DNA of 64,000 nucleotides from DATEKX01 sp963726785 (GTDB taxonomy: Bacteria > Acidobacteriota > Blastocatellia > UBA7656). Position 1 is the first letter of the stretch, and every line of letters begins with the position of its first letter. This document shows, piece by piece, positions 44,426 through 52,991 of the stretch. The notes below the pieces were generated by a model. The model was given only the letters and a program-made list of their open reading frames with translations, did no database searches and had not been told where the DNA came from. The stretch lies in assembly GCA_963726785.1 (NCBI GenBank), contig CAVSDJ010000007.1, forward strand, positions 558,001 to 622,000. The letters run 5' to 3'. The position numbers and the translations under genes were made by a program.

Positions 44426-45931
44426 TCATTTCATATCGGTATTGCTGACAAACGCCACTTTCTTACTGTCCGGTGACCAGGAGGGCACGTTAATCGTGCC
44501 CTGGCCCCCATATAAATAAGCAATTATTTTAGGTTTGCCTCCGCCGAAGGGCATCAACCGGAGATAAACCTTTTTATAGAATGGATGATCGCCTGAATCA
44601 ACTTCTCTGGAGAAGGACAAGTATATAATCCATTTACCATCCGGGGAAACGTGAGGGAACCAGTTGTTATATTCGTCACTGGTAACTTGCTCCTGATCGC
44701 TCCCGTCAGGTTTCATACGCCAGATTTGCATGCTGCCTGTGCGATTCGAGTTGAAATAAATATATTTGCCGTCGGGCGTATATTCTGAGCCATCATCCAG
44801 CCCCTTAGCATTTGTAAGCCGCGTTTCTTCGCCCCCTTCTGCGGATACTTTATAAATGTCAAACTCTCCGTTTCTTTCTCCGGTATAGATTAAGAACTTG
44901 CCGTCGGGCGACCAGCCGTGCAAATAGGAAGGCCCTTTGGAAGTAACTCTCTTAGGCTTGCCTCCGTAAACAGGAAGAACATAAATAATGGATTTGTTTT
45001 GATCTTCTTTGCCGTGATGGCTGATGCCAATCATTTTGCCATCGAAAGACAGAACGTGATCATTGTTGTTACCGGTGGCAAAATCCGTATTTAAGACGAC
45101 GGCCTTTTCTTTGGCGAGGTCGAAACGATAAAGACGGCCCCCGCTGTTGTAAATTAACGCTTTGCCATCCGTCGTCCAGTTTGGAGCCTGCAAAGATTCG
45201 GGCGAACTGTATATAATTCTCCGGCTCCCGCTCTCAACGTCCAATATCTCAAGATTACTTCCGATGTAATCTCTATAAGGAACGAAGTCATCCTTAACGG
45301 GCACGGTAATTCGCACATCACGAAAAACAGCTTTTTCCATCACGTCTTTATTATGCGAACAAACGTACAGCCCGACGTATACCTCGTCGCCCAGCGTTAA
45401 ATCTGAAATCTGTTCGGTCACGAAGTCTTCACCGAAACGGGCTACAGACATGCGGTAGGTGTTGCCTTTTCTCTCCAGTTCAATTACGTCCGCTCCTTTG
45501 AGCTGCGACTTCAGCTCTTCCGTAGCGCCCGCTTTAGTTCGCCGGAACTGCAAAGATGTAAGGCCATCGCCATGCACAGCGGCATTAACATGCGGAGAGT
45601 CAGAATCGAGACTTGAGCGCACTGTCCATCCGATTTTCCGATGATCTTCAACTCCTTTACCGATGAACTGCGCTTTTGTCGTCAGTATAAAATTCCCTTT
45701 CATGCGCTTCCATACGAAATGAAATTCATCCTGGCCGCCCCACATATTCGTGCCTGAGCCTTCGATCACATATTCTTGCTTTTTAGAATCGTAGGTGACA
45801 GAGCCGGGCTTGCGGACTGCGCCAATATCGTCGTGCTTCTCAAACAAACCGAGCTTTGAATCCTGATAATATGCAAGACTGGCTGGAAAGAGTAGACGGA
45901 AGCTCAACAGAATCAAAGTGAAAAGTTTCAT
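44426..45931 (-). CDS. Secreted PD40/TolB-type beta-propeller protein
   Basis: A 501-residue protein with a signal peptide (about 1-20). Residues about 25-215 form a LamG/DUF1349-like sandwich (FHFVWKRMKGNFILTTKAQF; RKIGWTVRSSLDSDSPHVNA). From about 230 there are WD40-like PD40 repeats ending in PDGK-type turns (GWSPDGKFLIYTGERNGEFD; YTPDGKYIYFNSNRTG; HVSPDGKWIIYLSFSREVDS). Such proteins bind or process substrates in the periplasm; the exact role is unknown. It lies 48 bases after the sugar isomerase gene on the same strand and is probably co-transcribed. Confidence 0.88.
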   Translation of the reverse strand: MKLFTLILLSFRLLFPASLAYYQDSKLGLFEKHDDIGAVRKPGSVTYDSKKQEYVIEGSGTNMWGGQDEFHFVWKRMKGNFILTTKAQFIGKGVEDHRKIGWTVRSSLDSDSPHVNAAVHGDGLTSLQFRRTKAGATEELKSQLKGADVIELERKGNTYRMSVARFGEDFVTEQISDLTLGDEVYVGLYVCSHNKDVMEKAVFRDVRITVPVKDDFVPYRDYIGSNLEILDVESGSRRIIYSSPESLQAPNWTTDGKALIYNSGGRLYRFDLAKEKAVVLNTDFATGNNNDHVLSFDGKMIGISHHGKEDQNKSIIYVLPVYGGKPKRVTSKGPSYLHGWSPDGKFLIYTGERNGEFDIYKVSAEGGEETRLTNAKGLDDGSEYTPDGKYIYFNSNRTGSMQIWRMKPDGSDQEQVTSDEYNNWFPHVSPDGKWIIYLSFSREVDSGDHPFYKKVYLRLMPFGGGKPKIIAYLYGGQGTINVPSWSPDSKKVAFVSNTDMK

Positions 45932-45979
45932 ATCAGGATCGAAGCCGTCTTCAAGTAAAAGCGTTTATCTTTAGGAGCC

Positions 45980-46863
45980 TTAGAATTTCACTTGCTCCAA
46001 ATAGCGCAGGCTTTGCGGAATTTGTTCGACCACACTCTGCGACTCGTCTTCGAGGAAATACCATTTCACGCCAGCCTTTCGAGCGGCTTTCAAAATGGCG
46101 GGCCAGTTCATGACGCCTGTGCCGACAGTCACATCGTTGTTCACATCGGAATTGCCCGTGAGCAATCCCGTAGGAGTGCCTTTCTTCATGTCTTTGACAT
46201 GCATTAACTCGAAACGGCTGCCGTATTTTTCAAACAGTTTCACAGGGTCTTGGCCGGGGTGAACAATCCAAAAAACATCCATCTGGTAACGAACAAACGC
46301 AGGTTTAGTCTCAGCCATCATCAGGTCGAGCAATGTGCCTTTGCCGTGCGGCTGAAATTCATAACCGTGCGTGTGATAGAAGAATTTCAAGCCGTGTTTG
46401 GCTAAGGCTTCACCTGCGCGGTTGAAGACCCGGATAGCCTCGCGACAGGTTTTTTCGTCGAACTTATCGTTATGCGGAATCCAGGCGCAGCCGACATATT
46501 CAAGACCGAGCGTCTTCGCATCGCGCGCCACATCCTCGACCTGATCGCGGAACTGTTCAAAAGAGAAATGGCCGCTGACGGGTTTCAGCCCTCTGGCATC
46601 AAGCATCGCTTTGAATTTCTCAGGCGCGAGGTTGTAGGTGCCAGCCAACTCGACATACTCAATGCCAAAGCTGCGGACTTGATCAAGCGTCACCGAAACA
46701 TCTTTGGCGAACTGGTCTCGCAAACTGTAAAGCTGAAGACCGACCGGCCCTTTAAAACTCGGGCCAGTGCCGGTCGAATGTTGATCAAGGCGTTGGTATT
46801 TGCCGAACAAATTAAAGCGACAAAACCAAGCAGACAGAGCGCGGGCCATAGTAAGTGTTTCAC
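45980..46863 (-). CDS. Secreted sugar phosphate isomerase/epimerase (xylose-isomerase-like TIM barrel), N-terminal frameshift
   Basis: The barrel is clear: VGLQLYSLRDQFAKDVSVTL, FGIEYVELAGTYN, LEYVGCAWIPHNDKF, FFYHTHGYEFQPHG, RYQMDVFWIVHPGQDP and SRFELMHVKDMKKG with metal-ligand Glu/His/Asp residues. In the main frame the first 25 residues look artificial. A neighbouring frame from GTG 46863 gives a good signal peptide (KHLLWPALCLLGFVALICSA), so a one-base shift near 46760-46800 has probably split signal and domain. This secreted class acts on keto-sugars or glucosides; substrate unknown. The oxidoreductase at window start is of the kind often found with these enzymes. Confidence 0.82.
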
Positions 46864-47113
46864 ACGATGTCTATAACATAAATTGGCGCGAAGGGAAACT
46901 TTCAGTCGAGGGGTTAAGAGAATTTCAAACTCGCCTTAGCTTATCCAAAAATAACCACAGCGCCTGTGGCGAAAAGTTGAACTGGAGCGCGCGTGAACTC
47001 TCCCCTTTTCCCGCGCAATCTCGTGCGAACTCTCCCTGACTCGCCCAAGACCCGGCCCAAATTCTTCGCCAACCGGCGCTGTGGCATCCCGTAAACAACT
47101 TGATTGATTCCAG

Positions 47114-47872
47114 CTATTCGCCGCCGCTTTGAGCGCCTGATCGCGGGCGCTCCGGTCTCGCGTTAAACTCGCTGAAGAGTATGTCTGTAAGATCAGACCC
47201 TTCGCGGCGATCAATGTCGCGCTCAAGCGTTCGGAGCTTGATGTGATGTTCCTGGATTCGCATGGCTATCTTCGCCAGATCAGCCGAGCGCATGTTTTGA
47301 AACTGAGATTCCAGACTGACCAACTGCGCCTTGAGTTCATCCTTCTGCTGGCGCTCGCTTTCAGCGATCATCTGACTGACAATGGCCGTGAGGCTGGCCC
47401 GCATCTGCTCAAGTTGATCGGCGCTCACATAATCAACTTTTTGATTGCTCGTAGAAGCTGCTTCTTTAACTGTAGACTCGCGACGCAGTAGATCGGCGCG
47501 CAACGAGACTCCGCCGTTGCCTATGCTCACGCTCGTTCCCATCACTGCAAACACGAGCAAGGCTGCCGCAACAGCGCCAACCGCTTTCGCCCAGACAGGC
47601 ATCACTCCGAGCAGTTCTTTGAGCGCATCAAGCGCCGACCGTCGGCGCGAAAGCGGTTCGGTTACAACGCGCACGATTGGCATGTCATCAAGCTGCCACT
47701 GCTGCAGGTGATCGCGCACGCGCTCGAACGACGCAAGCTCATGCTTGCAGGCGGCGCACTGAGCCATATGCTGTTCGACTCGACGCGCTTCTTCTGCCGT
47801 CGCCTCATTGTAAAGGTACGACACCAGCGCTTCGTGCATGTCGCAGGTTGGAGTCTTATTTATATCGGTCAT
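47114..47872 (-). CDS. Zinc-finger (zf-HC2) anti-sigma factor with long periplasmic coiled coil
   Basis: A 252-residue single-pass membrane protein. The cytoplasmic N-terminus carries the zf-HC2 motif (CDMHEALVSYLYNEA ... HMAQCAACKHEL), which binds the ECF sigma encoded just upstream. One membrane helix (AVGAVAAALLVFAVMGT) follows at about 105, then a charged coiled coil (LEQMRASLTAIVSQMIAESE ... IRIQEHHIKLRTLERDID region). ATG 47872 gives a start next to the finger; an in-frame ATG at 47908 is possible. Typical partner gene order: sigma then anti-sigma. The signal it senses is unknown. The 250 bases downstream (46864-47113) contain no gene. Confidence 0.9.
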   Translation of the reverse strand: MTDINKTPTCDMHEALVSYLYNEATAEEARRVEQHMAQCAACKHELASFERVRDHLQQWQLDDMPIVRVVTEPLSRRRSALDALKELLGVMPVWAKAVGAVAAALLVFAVMGTSVSIGNGGVSLRADLLRRESTVKEAASTSNQKVDYVSADQLEQMRASLTAIVSQMIAESERQQKDELKAQLVSLESQFQNMRSADLAKIAMRIQEHHIKLRTLERDIDRREGSDLTDILFSEFNARPERPRSGAQSGGE

Positions 47873-47936
47873 TTCGTCACCACTCGCTTCCTTCACACGT
47901 TCGAGCATCTTCAGATCAACGCGCCTCCCACTTTCA

Positions 47937-48500
47937 TCACACTGCCTCGCGCAAATGCTCTAACCTCTTTCTCAACTCCGACAGTCCCGTATACATCCTG
48001 GTCTTCACAGTCGAAATCGGGATGCCGAGTATTTCGGCTATCTCTGAAAACTTCAGTCCTTCGTACTCCTTCATTATGATGACCTGCCGCATATCTGCGG
48101 GCAGCCCTTGAAGCGCGCGGCGCACGTGCCGAGTGATTTGCTCCTGCTGAAGACGACTGCCCAGATCATCCGAACTGGCCGCAAGCTCAAGCCCGCTCTC
48201 TTCCCGCTGCTCGTCAAGCGAGATTACGGCTCTTGACCGGCCACGCAGCTTTGTATTGCAGATGTTAAGGGCTATGCGATAAATCCAGGATGAAAACTTG
48301 GCTTCGCCGCGAAACTTGGAGAGGTTGCGATAAGCTGACAGAAATGTTTCTTGTGTCGCGTCTTTGGCCTCTTCGTCTCGACCGAGCATGCGAAGCGTGA
48401 GACCGTAGATCTGCCTTTCCCAACGACGCACCAGCATATTGAAGGCGTCGGGTTCGCCTCCAAGCGTGCGCTCAATGATTTGGCTATCGCTCAAGTCCAA
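47937..48500 (-). CDS. ECF sigma factor (RpoE-like)
   Basis: A 187-residue ECF sigma: region 2 (RWERQIYGLTLRMLGRDEEA, DATQETFLSAYRNLSKF, FSSWIYRIALNICNTKLRG) and region 4 (LPADMRQVIIMKEYEGLKF, SEIAEILGIPISTVKTRMYT). TTG 48500 is the start, with GGGAG just upstream; a second TTG six bases on is an alternative. It directs RNA polymerase to envelope or stress promoters and is held by the zf-HC2 anti-sigma encoded next to it. Confidence 0.94.
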   Translation of the reverse strand: MDLSDSQIIERTLGGEPDAFNMLVRRWERQIYGLTLRMLGRDEEAKDATQETFLSAYRNLSKFRGEAKFSSWIYRIALNICNTKLRGRSRAVISLDEQREESGLELAASSDDLGSRLQQEQITRHVRRALQGLPADMRQVIIMKEYEGLKFSEIAEILGIPISTVKTRMYTGLSELRKRLEHLREAV

Positions 48501-48594
48501 GCAACTCCCGCGCTACTTACCCTTACTTAAAAACCCTCCATCTGCTTCATTAGTATAGACTGATTTGCGGCAGAAAAAGTTTGAAATTAAATCG

Positions 48595-48650
48595 GTAGCC
48601 CGCGCGTAAGCAAGGGCGTACGTATTCGCCCTCCCTCACGGTCGGGCTAC
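48595..48650 (+). repeat. Dispersed palindromic repeat, copy D
   Basis: Same 56-bp element as at 1801-1856 in the same orientation (GTAGCCCGCGCGTAAGCAAG ... CACGGTCGGGCTAC), differing only in the centre. It lies between the divergent sigma gene and the roadblock gene. Confidence 0.88.
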
Positions 48651-48736
48651 TGAAACATTCGAGCTAGGCAGCGCAAGCAACGCTAATCTATAATCCCGAT
48701 GAAGCACAAATCGAAGAATTTAATCAGAGGTGCTCG

Positions 48737-49099
48737 GTGCCATTCAAAGCTCTGCTCAAAGAACTGGTTGCCAGCGTGCAAGGCGCGAGCGGCGCAATGC
48801 TTCTCGAAGCTGACGGGGAAGCTGTGCAATGGTACACCGAAACGCAAGTCGAGCGATTCCGGCTCAGGGGCGCTTATATCGCTATGGTATTGCGAGGCGC
48901 AAGCCGAGCGACCGCACACGCCAATCTTGGCGACACAGGCTGCACTATTCTTCAATATGACGGCGCAAGCTTTCTGGGGCAACAGGTCGAGCGCGATTAC
49001 TTTCTCGTGCTTGAGCTTGATTCATCTGCGAACATGGGACAGGCTATGCATCGCATACAGCCTGCAGTGGCAAGCATTCGCCGCGAGCTTACGGCGTGA
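48737..49099 (+). CDS. Roadblock/LC7-domain protein
   Basis: A 120-residue single-domain protein with the Roadblock/LC7 pattern: ELVASVQGASGAMLLEADGE, then VERFRLRGAYIAMVLRGAS and TILQYDGASFLGQQVERDYF, ending VASIRRELTA. In bacteria such proteins bind and regulate small MglA-like GTPases in polarity or motility, or act as chemosensory scaffolds. No GTPase gene lies next to it. GTG 48737 follows a GAGGTG ribosome site. Confidence 0.88.
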   Translation: MPFKALLKELVASVQGASGAMLLEADGEAVQWYTETQVERFRLRGAYIAMVLRGASRATAHANLGDTGCTILQYDGASFLGQQVERDYFLVLELDSSANMGQAMHRIQPAVASIRRELTA

Positions 49100-49140
49100 T
49101 GATTTTAGTAGATGATGTGAATTGAGAACGTGTTAACCAA

Positions 49141-50196
49141 TCAGTAATGCACTTCTTGTCTGACTAACACATTGGTTAAAGTGATCGGCTTACCGTTCAT
49201 TGTGGCAGGGCGAAATTTTGATCGCTCCAACGCGTCAACAGCCGCTTCGGTCATATAAGGAACCGGGTTCACAACTCTGATATCGGTTATCCTGCCATCC
49301 GCATGGAATGTAGCTCTTAAGAGAACTGTTCCTAAGGCCCTGTGTTCCTGAGCTTCGGGTGTAATAACCGCCCTTGCTTTATAAGTCCAGGTAAAAGGTG
49401 AGTAGCCGGTTTTAGGAGCGTTACGCCAATCAACTACAGAAGGAGTTGCGTCTGGCTCACCAGTTGATCCGGAGTTGCCGGGTTTAGTGCCTTTATTTCC
49501 GCTTCCCGGCCCTGCGCTGGGGCCTTCGCCCGGGCCTGCGCCGGGACCTTTTCCGCCACCGATTCCGGGGCCTTCGCCGAGGCCTGGAGCAGGAAGGTCG
49601 CTCTGAACACCTGTCGGAATGCCTATCGTAACACCGTCTGGAGGCTGCTGGCTTTCAGGGCCTTTTATTATTGGAGCCATCGGAAGCACAGGCGTTGGCA
49701 CAGGCGTCGCAAGAGGTTTAATGATCTGAGGCGCAGGCGCTATTTTAGGCAGCACGCCTTTAGTCGCTTGCAGCGTACTTTGATTGCCGCCGCCACCGCC
49801 TCTGCCGTCTCCATCTTTGCCGTGAGGAACCGCGACATCAGGCTTATCGAGAGTTTTTGAAGGTAGAATTGTATCGACTTTAAGATTGCTTGCGGCTTCT
49901 TTAGGCTGGATCAGATGGTGCCATCCCAGGAAAGCTATCAACGCTATCACTGCCGCATGTGCAACCAGCGCATAGGCGAGGACGATGCGAATTCTGCGGC
50001 GGCGTTTCGTGTCCTTTGTATCATCGGCAAATATAGCTCGAATGAAACCGCGCGGGTCTCGGGCCAACTCGCTCCAGGCGCGAGCGAATTCTTCAATGAG
50101 CCGCGCGATCAGTCCTTTTTGTTCGAGCAGAGAAAAAGGTGGCGCATCCAGGCGACCGGTTGTTCTAACAAACTCGCTTGTAGTCACTGAAGCCAT
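49141..50196 (-). CDS. TonB-family energy transducer
   Basis: About 351 residues: a cytoplasmic N-terminus (PPFSLLEQKGLIARLIEEFA, an acidobacterial TonB feature), one membrane helix (VLAYALVAHAAVIALIAFLG), a long Gly/Pro periplasmic spacer and a TonB_C domain (ALGTVLLRATFHADGRITDI ... ALERSKFRPATMNGKP). It should pass proton-motive force to outer-membrane receptors, needing ExbB/ExbD from elsewhere. ATG 50196 is chosen; the longer reading would start inside the hairpin at 50239-50280. A second TonB gene lies upstream on the same strand. Confidence 0.9.
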   Translation of the reverse strand: MASVTTSEFVRTTGRLDAPPFSLLEQKGLIARLIEEFARAWSELARDPRGFIRAIFADDTKDTKRRRRIRIVLAYALVAHAAVIALIAFLGWHHLIQPKEAASNLKVDTILPSKTLDKPDVAVPHGKDGDGRGGGGGNQSTLQATKGVLPKIAPAPQIIKPLATPVPTPVLPMAPIIKGPESQQPPDGVTIGIPTGVQSDLPAPGLGEGPGIGGGKGPGAGPGEGPSAGPGSGNKGTKPGNSGSTGEPDATPSVVDWRNAPKTGYSPFTWTYKARAVITPEAQEHRALGTVLLRATFHADGRITDIRVVNPVPYMTEAAVDALERSKFRPATMNGKPITLTNVLVRQEVHY

Positions 50197-50238
50197 CTTG
50201 AGGTGAGTCGTTTGAACAGGAGTGATGATGCCAGCAAC

Positions 50239-50280
50239 ACGAGGGCCGTGATCACTCGATAAGATAATCACGGCCCTCGT
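50239..50280. terminator. Perfect 14-bp hairpin between the two tonB-like genes
   Basis: ACGAGGGCCGTGAT (50239-50252) and ATCACGGCCCTCGT (50267-50280) pair perfectly around a 14-base loop. It could end transcription of the upstream TonB gene or stabilise a processed message. No T-run follows on the minus strand. Confidence 0.7.
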
Positions 50281-50293
50281 CAAATCAGATCTT

Positions 50294-51286
50294 CTATCTC
50301 AAGTTGAACTCTATATCAACCCCGATCCAATAGGATACTGGCTGACCGCCTTTCATAGCAGGTTTGAACCGAATCTGATATGCGCTGCGAATCGCTTCTT
50401 CGTTCAATCCGTCGGGCAATCCGCTGGTGACTCTTACCTGCTTGACTCCTCCGTCAGCGCCGACCAGCACTTTCACACGAACGACGCCCTGGATTTTATT
50501 CTTGCGAGCCTCTTCCGTGTAGTTCGGGCGCGGGTAGTTCAAAGCTATAGGTCTTTGATCCACGCTCGTCGCAGGAGCATTAGATCGGGTTCCGCCGCCG
50601 AGGCTCGGATCGCCGCCGCCCGTATTAAACCCATGCCCCGGCCCCAGGCCCGTTCCATCGCCTGAGCCGACTCCGCCGCCTTTGCCTGTGCCGATTCCGC
50701 CGCCTTCACCGGGGCCAGCCGAAGGCGGGCCGATCACGCCTTTCGGATCGCCCGTTGGTATATCTGGAAGCCTTGGCGGCTCAAGTCGAGGGTCAACCTG
50801 AATGGTTTCCATCACGGGCAATGATGGTGGCTTGAGTTGAGGTTCAGGACGCGGCGCTATGATCGGAGGCGTTAGATCAAATTTGGGTGCCTGCCCTTTT
50901 GAAGGAGGTGTGGGCGTGTTGCGCCCGCCGCCGCCGCCGCCGCCAGCCTTCTTTTCGGCCTTGGGCATGTCAATTTCCTGCGCCGCGAGGTCACCGGGAT
51001 TGATCATCGTGACCTCTATTTCTTTATTAGATTCTTCCTTGGCTCTCGCCTGCATAGTCCACAAAATCAGTATTGCGCCAAAGAAGAGCGCATAAACCAC
51101 AATGCCCGTTGCGAGGCCGAACCTCAAAAGCGTCTTGCGGCGATGTCCACCAATTCCATCGCCTTTGAAAGCACTCAACATATATGCTTTGGGATTTTCG
51201 CGAAACTCGCTAATGGCTTCTTTAAAACCATCTATGAGCCGTCTCAACATTGACGGCGGATTTACAAAGGCACCTTCGAATAACAT
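50294..51286 (-). CDS. TonB-family energy transducer
   Basis: A 330-residue protein with the same plan as its neighbour: basic cytoplasmic segment (LRRLIDGFKEAISEFRENPK), membrane helix (GIVVYALFFGAILILWTM), a Gly/Pro spacer with seven glycines in a row, and a TonB_C domain (NYPRPNYTEEARKNKIQGVV ... ADGGVKQVRVTSGLPDGLNE). A GGAGGGAAG ribosome site precedes ATG 51286. The 351 bases upstream (51287-51637) have no gene; CTTGAC and GTCAAG form an inverted repeat there. Confidence 0.92.
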   Translation of the reverse strand: MLFEGAFVNPPSMLRRLIDGFKEAISEFRENPKAYMLSAFKGDGIGGHRRKTLLRFGLATGIVVYALFFGAILILWTMQARAKEESNKEIEVTMINPGDLAAQEIDMPKAEKKAGGGGGGGRNTPTPPSKGQAPKFDLTPPIIAPRPEPQLKPPSLPVMETIQVDPRLEPPRLPDIPTGDPKGVIGPPSAGPGEGGGIGTGKGGGVGSGDGTGLGPGHGFNTGGGDPSLGGGTRSNAPATSVDQRPIALNYPRPNYTEEARKNKIQGVVRVKVLVGADGGVKQVRVTSGLPDGLNEEAIRSAYQIRFKPAMKGGQPVSYWIGVDIEFNLR

Positions 51287-51426
51287 ATCTTCCCTCCAAG
51301 AACCCTATGCCACGGCACGGGCTGACAACCACCAAGGCTCAGAGGCTACAATAGGTCTTACCTCTTCCATTCTGTTCCTGCGCCGCTCCGGTCATCCTTA
51401 ACCTGAAATGGCCTACTATATTGTCC

Positions 51427-51450
51427 CTTGACGCTCCAACTGGTGTCAAG
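51427..51450. promoter_or_regulatory. Inverted repeat in the TonB gene upstream region
   Basis: CTTGAC-12-GTCAAG, about 140 bases before the first TonB gene, on a stretch otherwise free of genes. The minus strand TTGACA overlaps it and TATAGT lies downstream at a longer than ideal distance. May be an operator or chance. Confidence 0.25.
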
Positions 51451-51637
51451 ATTATTCACCTTTAAGATATTACGATTCAGCAATGATTTTCATTTTTCAG
51501 GACTGATGGCGCAGCAGTCTCATTATCTCCACCTATGTTAGAATGGCTCAAACAGCCTGCCTTGCAAATTTTGTCCTGAACCATCAGATGCTTAGTGCTT
51601 CCTGCAAGCGTTTAAGATGCCCGATAAGCTTTCACCC

Positions 51638-52771
51638 TCACGGTTCGTATTTCACGATTGCGCCGCTCAAACCTACAGCCCAACCTGCGCGATTGTTTAC
51701 GAACACAAGATCAGTCAGCTTGGCCGGTATCGGTGCACTCGCAATGCTCCATTCATCGCCGCCATCCGGTGTGTAGAGTATGACTCCGTCATCGCCAACG
51801 GCCCAGCCGTGATTGCGGTCAGTGAAGAAAACATCGCGTATCTTAAATTCGTCCTTCACCTTGAAAAGCTTTACCCATGTCTTGCCGCCATCCGTAGTTT
51901 TGACCATGCGCCCGCTGCGGCCCACGACCCAGCCTGTGTTCTCGTCGGCGAAAAATATATTCAGGAAGACCAGGTCGCCGGGCGGCTTGGTTTGAGATTT
52001 CACCCAATTGACTCCGCCATCCGTCGTCGCGTAGAAGCTGCCGCCTTCGGAGCTTGCCCATCCGCGCAGCGTGTCCAGGAAGAAAATAGAATAAAGGTTT
52101 TGATCGAACGGATATGGAACTTCATTCCAACGCTGTCCGCCGTCAACTGTGACTAAAAAAGTGCCCGGCTGCTCGGCGAAGTCGTCCTTTTTGCCGCCGC
52201 CCCACGCCCAGCCATGGCTCGTATCAATGAAGCGAATGTTTTCAATCTGCTCAGGGCCTTCTATATCAGGATACTTGGTCACTTTGACCTTGACCTTGCC
52301 AGCCTTGCGTTGAAGCGACCATGTTGCGCCGCCGTCTGTTGTGCCCAGTATGTCTCGATCAATCGTCAGCGCCCAGCCCGTCTGCGGGTCTATGAACCAG
52401 ACGGAGCGTATCTTGTATTTGAACTGGTCGGGTATCTGACGCCATGTCGCGCCGCCATCCGTAGTCTGCAACACCTCGAATCCTTCATTTAGTTTGAAAG
52501 GGTCTTCAGGCTTTTTGCCGGGGGCTTTTGGTTTCGCGTTTTTGTTCGAGTTCTTGTTTGCGTTCGCGTTCTCATCATAAGGAATGAAATCGCGACCCGT
52601 CTGGCCGTTAAGCCATCCAACGTTTTCGTTGACGAAGTTGACGCTATAAAAAGCGTCGTCTGTTCCGGTATCGAGAGCGACCCACTCGCCCGGCGCTTTA
52701 GCGTTCGAACAAGCAGCAGCAAAAATCAAAGCGGCAGCAATCGTAACCAATAGAAATCTTGTTTTAACCAT
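51638..52771 (-). CDS. YCF48/BNR-repeat lipoprotein
   Basis: A 377-residue lipoprotein (signal MVKTRFLLVTIAAALIFAAA with lipobox AAAC). A low-complexity Asn/Lys/Ala patch (NANANKNSNKNAKPK, about 70-85) precedes a beta-propeller of Asp-box repeats (TTDGGATWRQ, TTDGGATWSLQ, TVDGGQRWNEV, TTDGGVNWVKS, TTDGGKTWVKL, TPDGGDEWSIA) each paired with a GWA turn. The family includes plant HCF136/YCF48, a photosystem II assembly factor, but in non-phototrophs the role is unknown, probably surface binding. Alone, ending 350 bases before the TonB genes on the same strand. Confidence 0.9.
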   Translation of the reverse strand: MVKTRFLLVTIAAALIFAAACSNAKAPGEWVALDTGTDDAFYSVNFVNENVGWLNGQTGRDFIPYDENANANKNSNKNAKPKAPGKKPEDPFKLNEGFEVLQTTDGGATWRQIPDQFKYKIRSVWFIDPQTGWALTIDRDILGTTDGGATWSLQRKAGKVKVKVTKYPDIEGPEQIENIRFIDTSHGWAWGGGKKDDFAEQPGTFLVTVDGGQRWNEVPYPFDQNLYSIFFLDTLRGWASSEGGSFYATTDGGVNWVKSQTKPPGDLVFLNIFFADENTGWVVGRSGRMVKTTDGGKTWVKLFKVKDEFKIRDVFFTDRNHGWAVGDDGVILYTPDGGDEWSIASAPIPAKLTDLVFVNNRAGWAVGLSGAIVKYEP

Positions 52772-52875
52772 TCAAATGTCCTTTACACGGGCCAAGCCAT
52801 TTCATCAATAAATGATTTTAGCATTGCGCCGCAGCGCACATAAACCGAGGTCAGAGGGTATAAAGAAAAAGCCTG

Positions 52876-52969
52876 TTCACCGCAGAGACGCAGAGGACGG
52901 AGAGATTACGCAGAGAAAAACTATTAACTCTCTGCGCCGCCTCTGCGTCCTCTGCGTCTCTGCGGTGAA
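52876..52969. repeat. CGCAGAGACGCAGAG-type palindromic repeat, intact copy
   Basis: TTCACCGCAGAGACGCAGAG (52876 on) pairs with CTCTGCGTCTCTGCGGTGAA (ending 52969); the middle is AAAAACTATTAACT. Same family as 9043-9167. It stands between two genes that are both on the minus strand. Confidence 0.88.
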
Positions 52970-52991
52970 TCGACTTCATTTTCAAGTGAAC

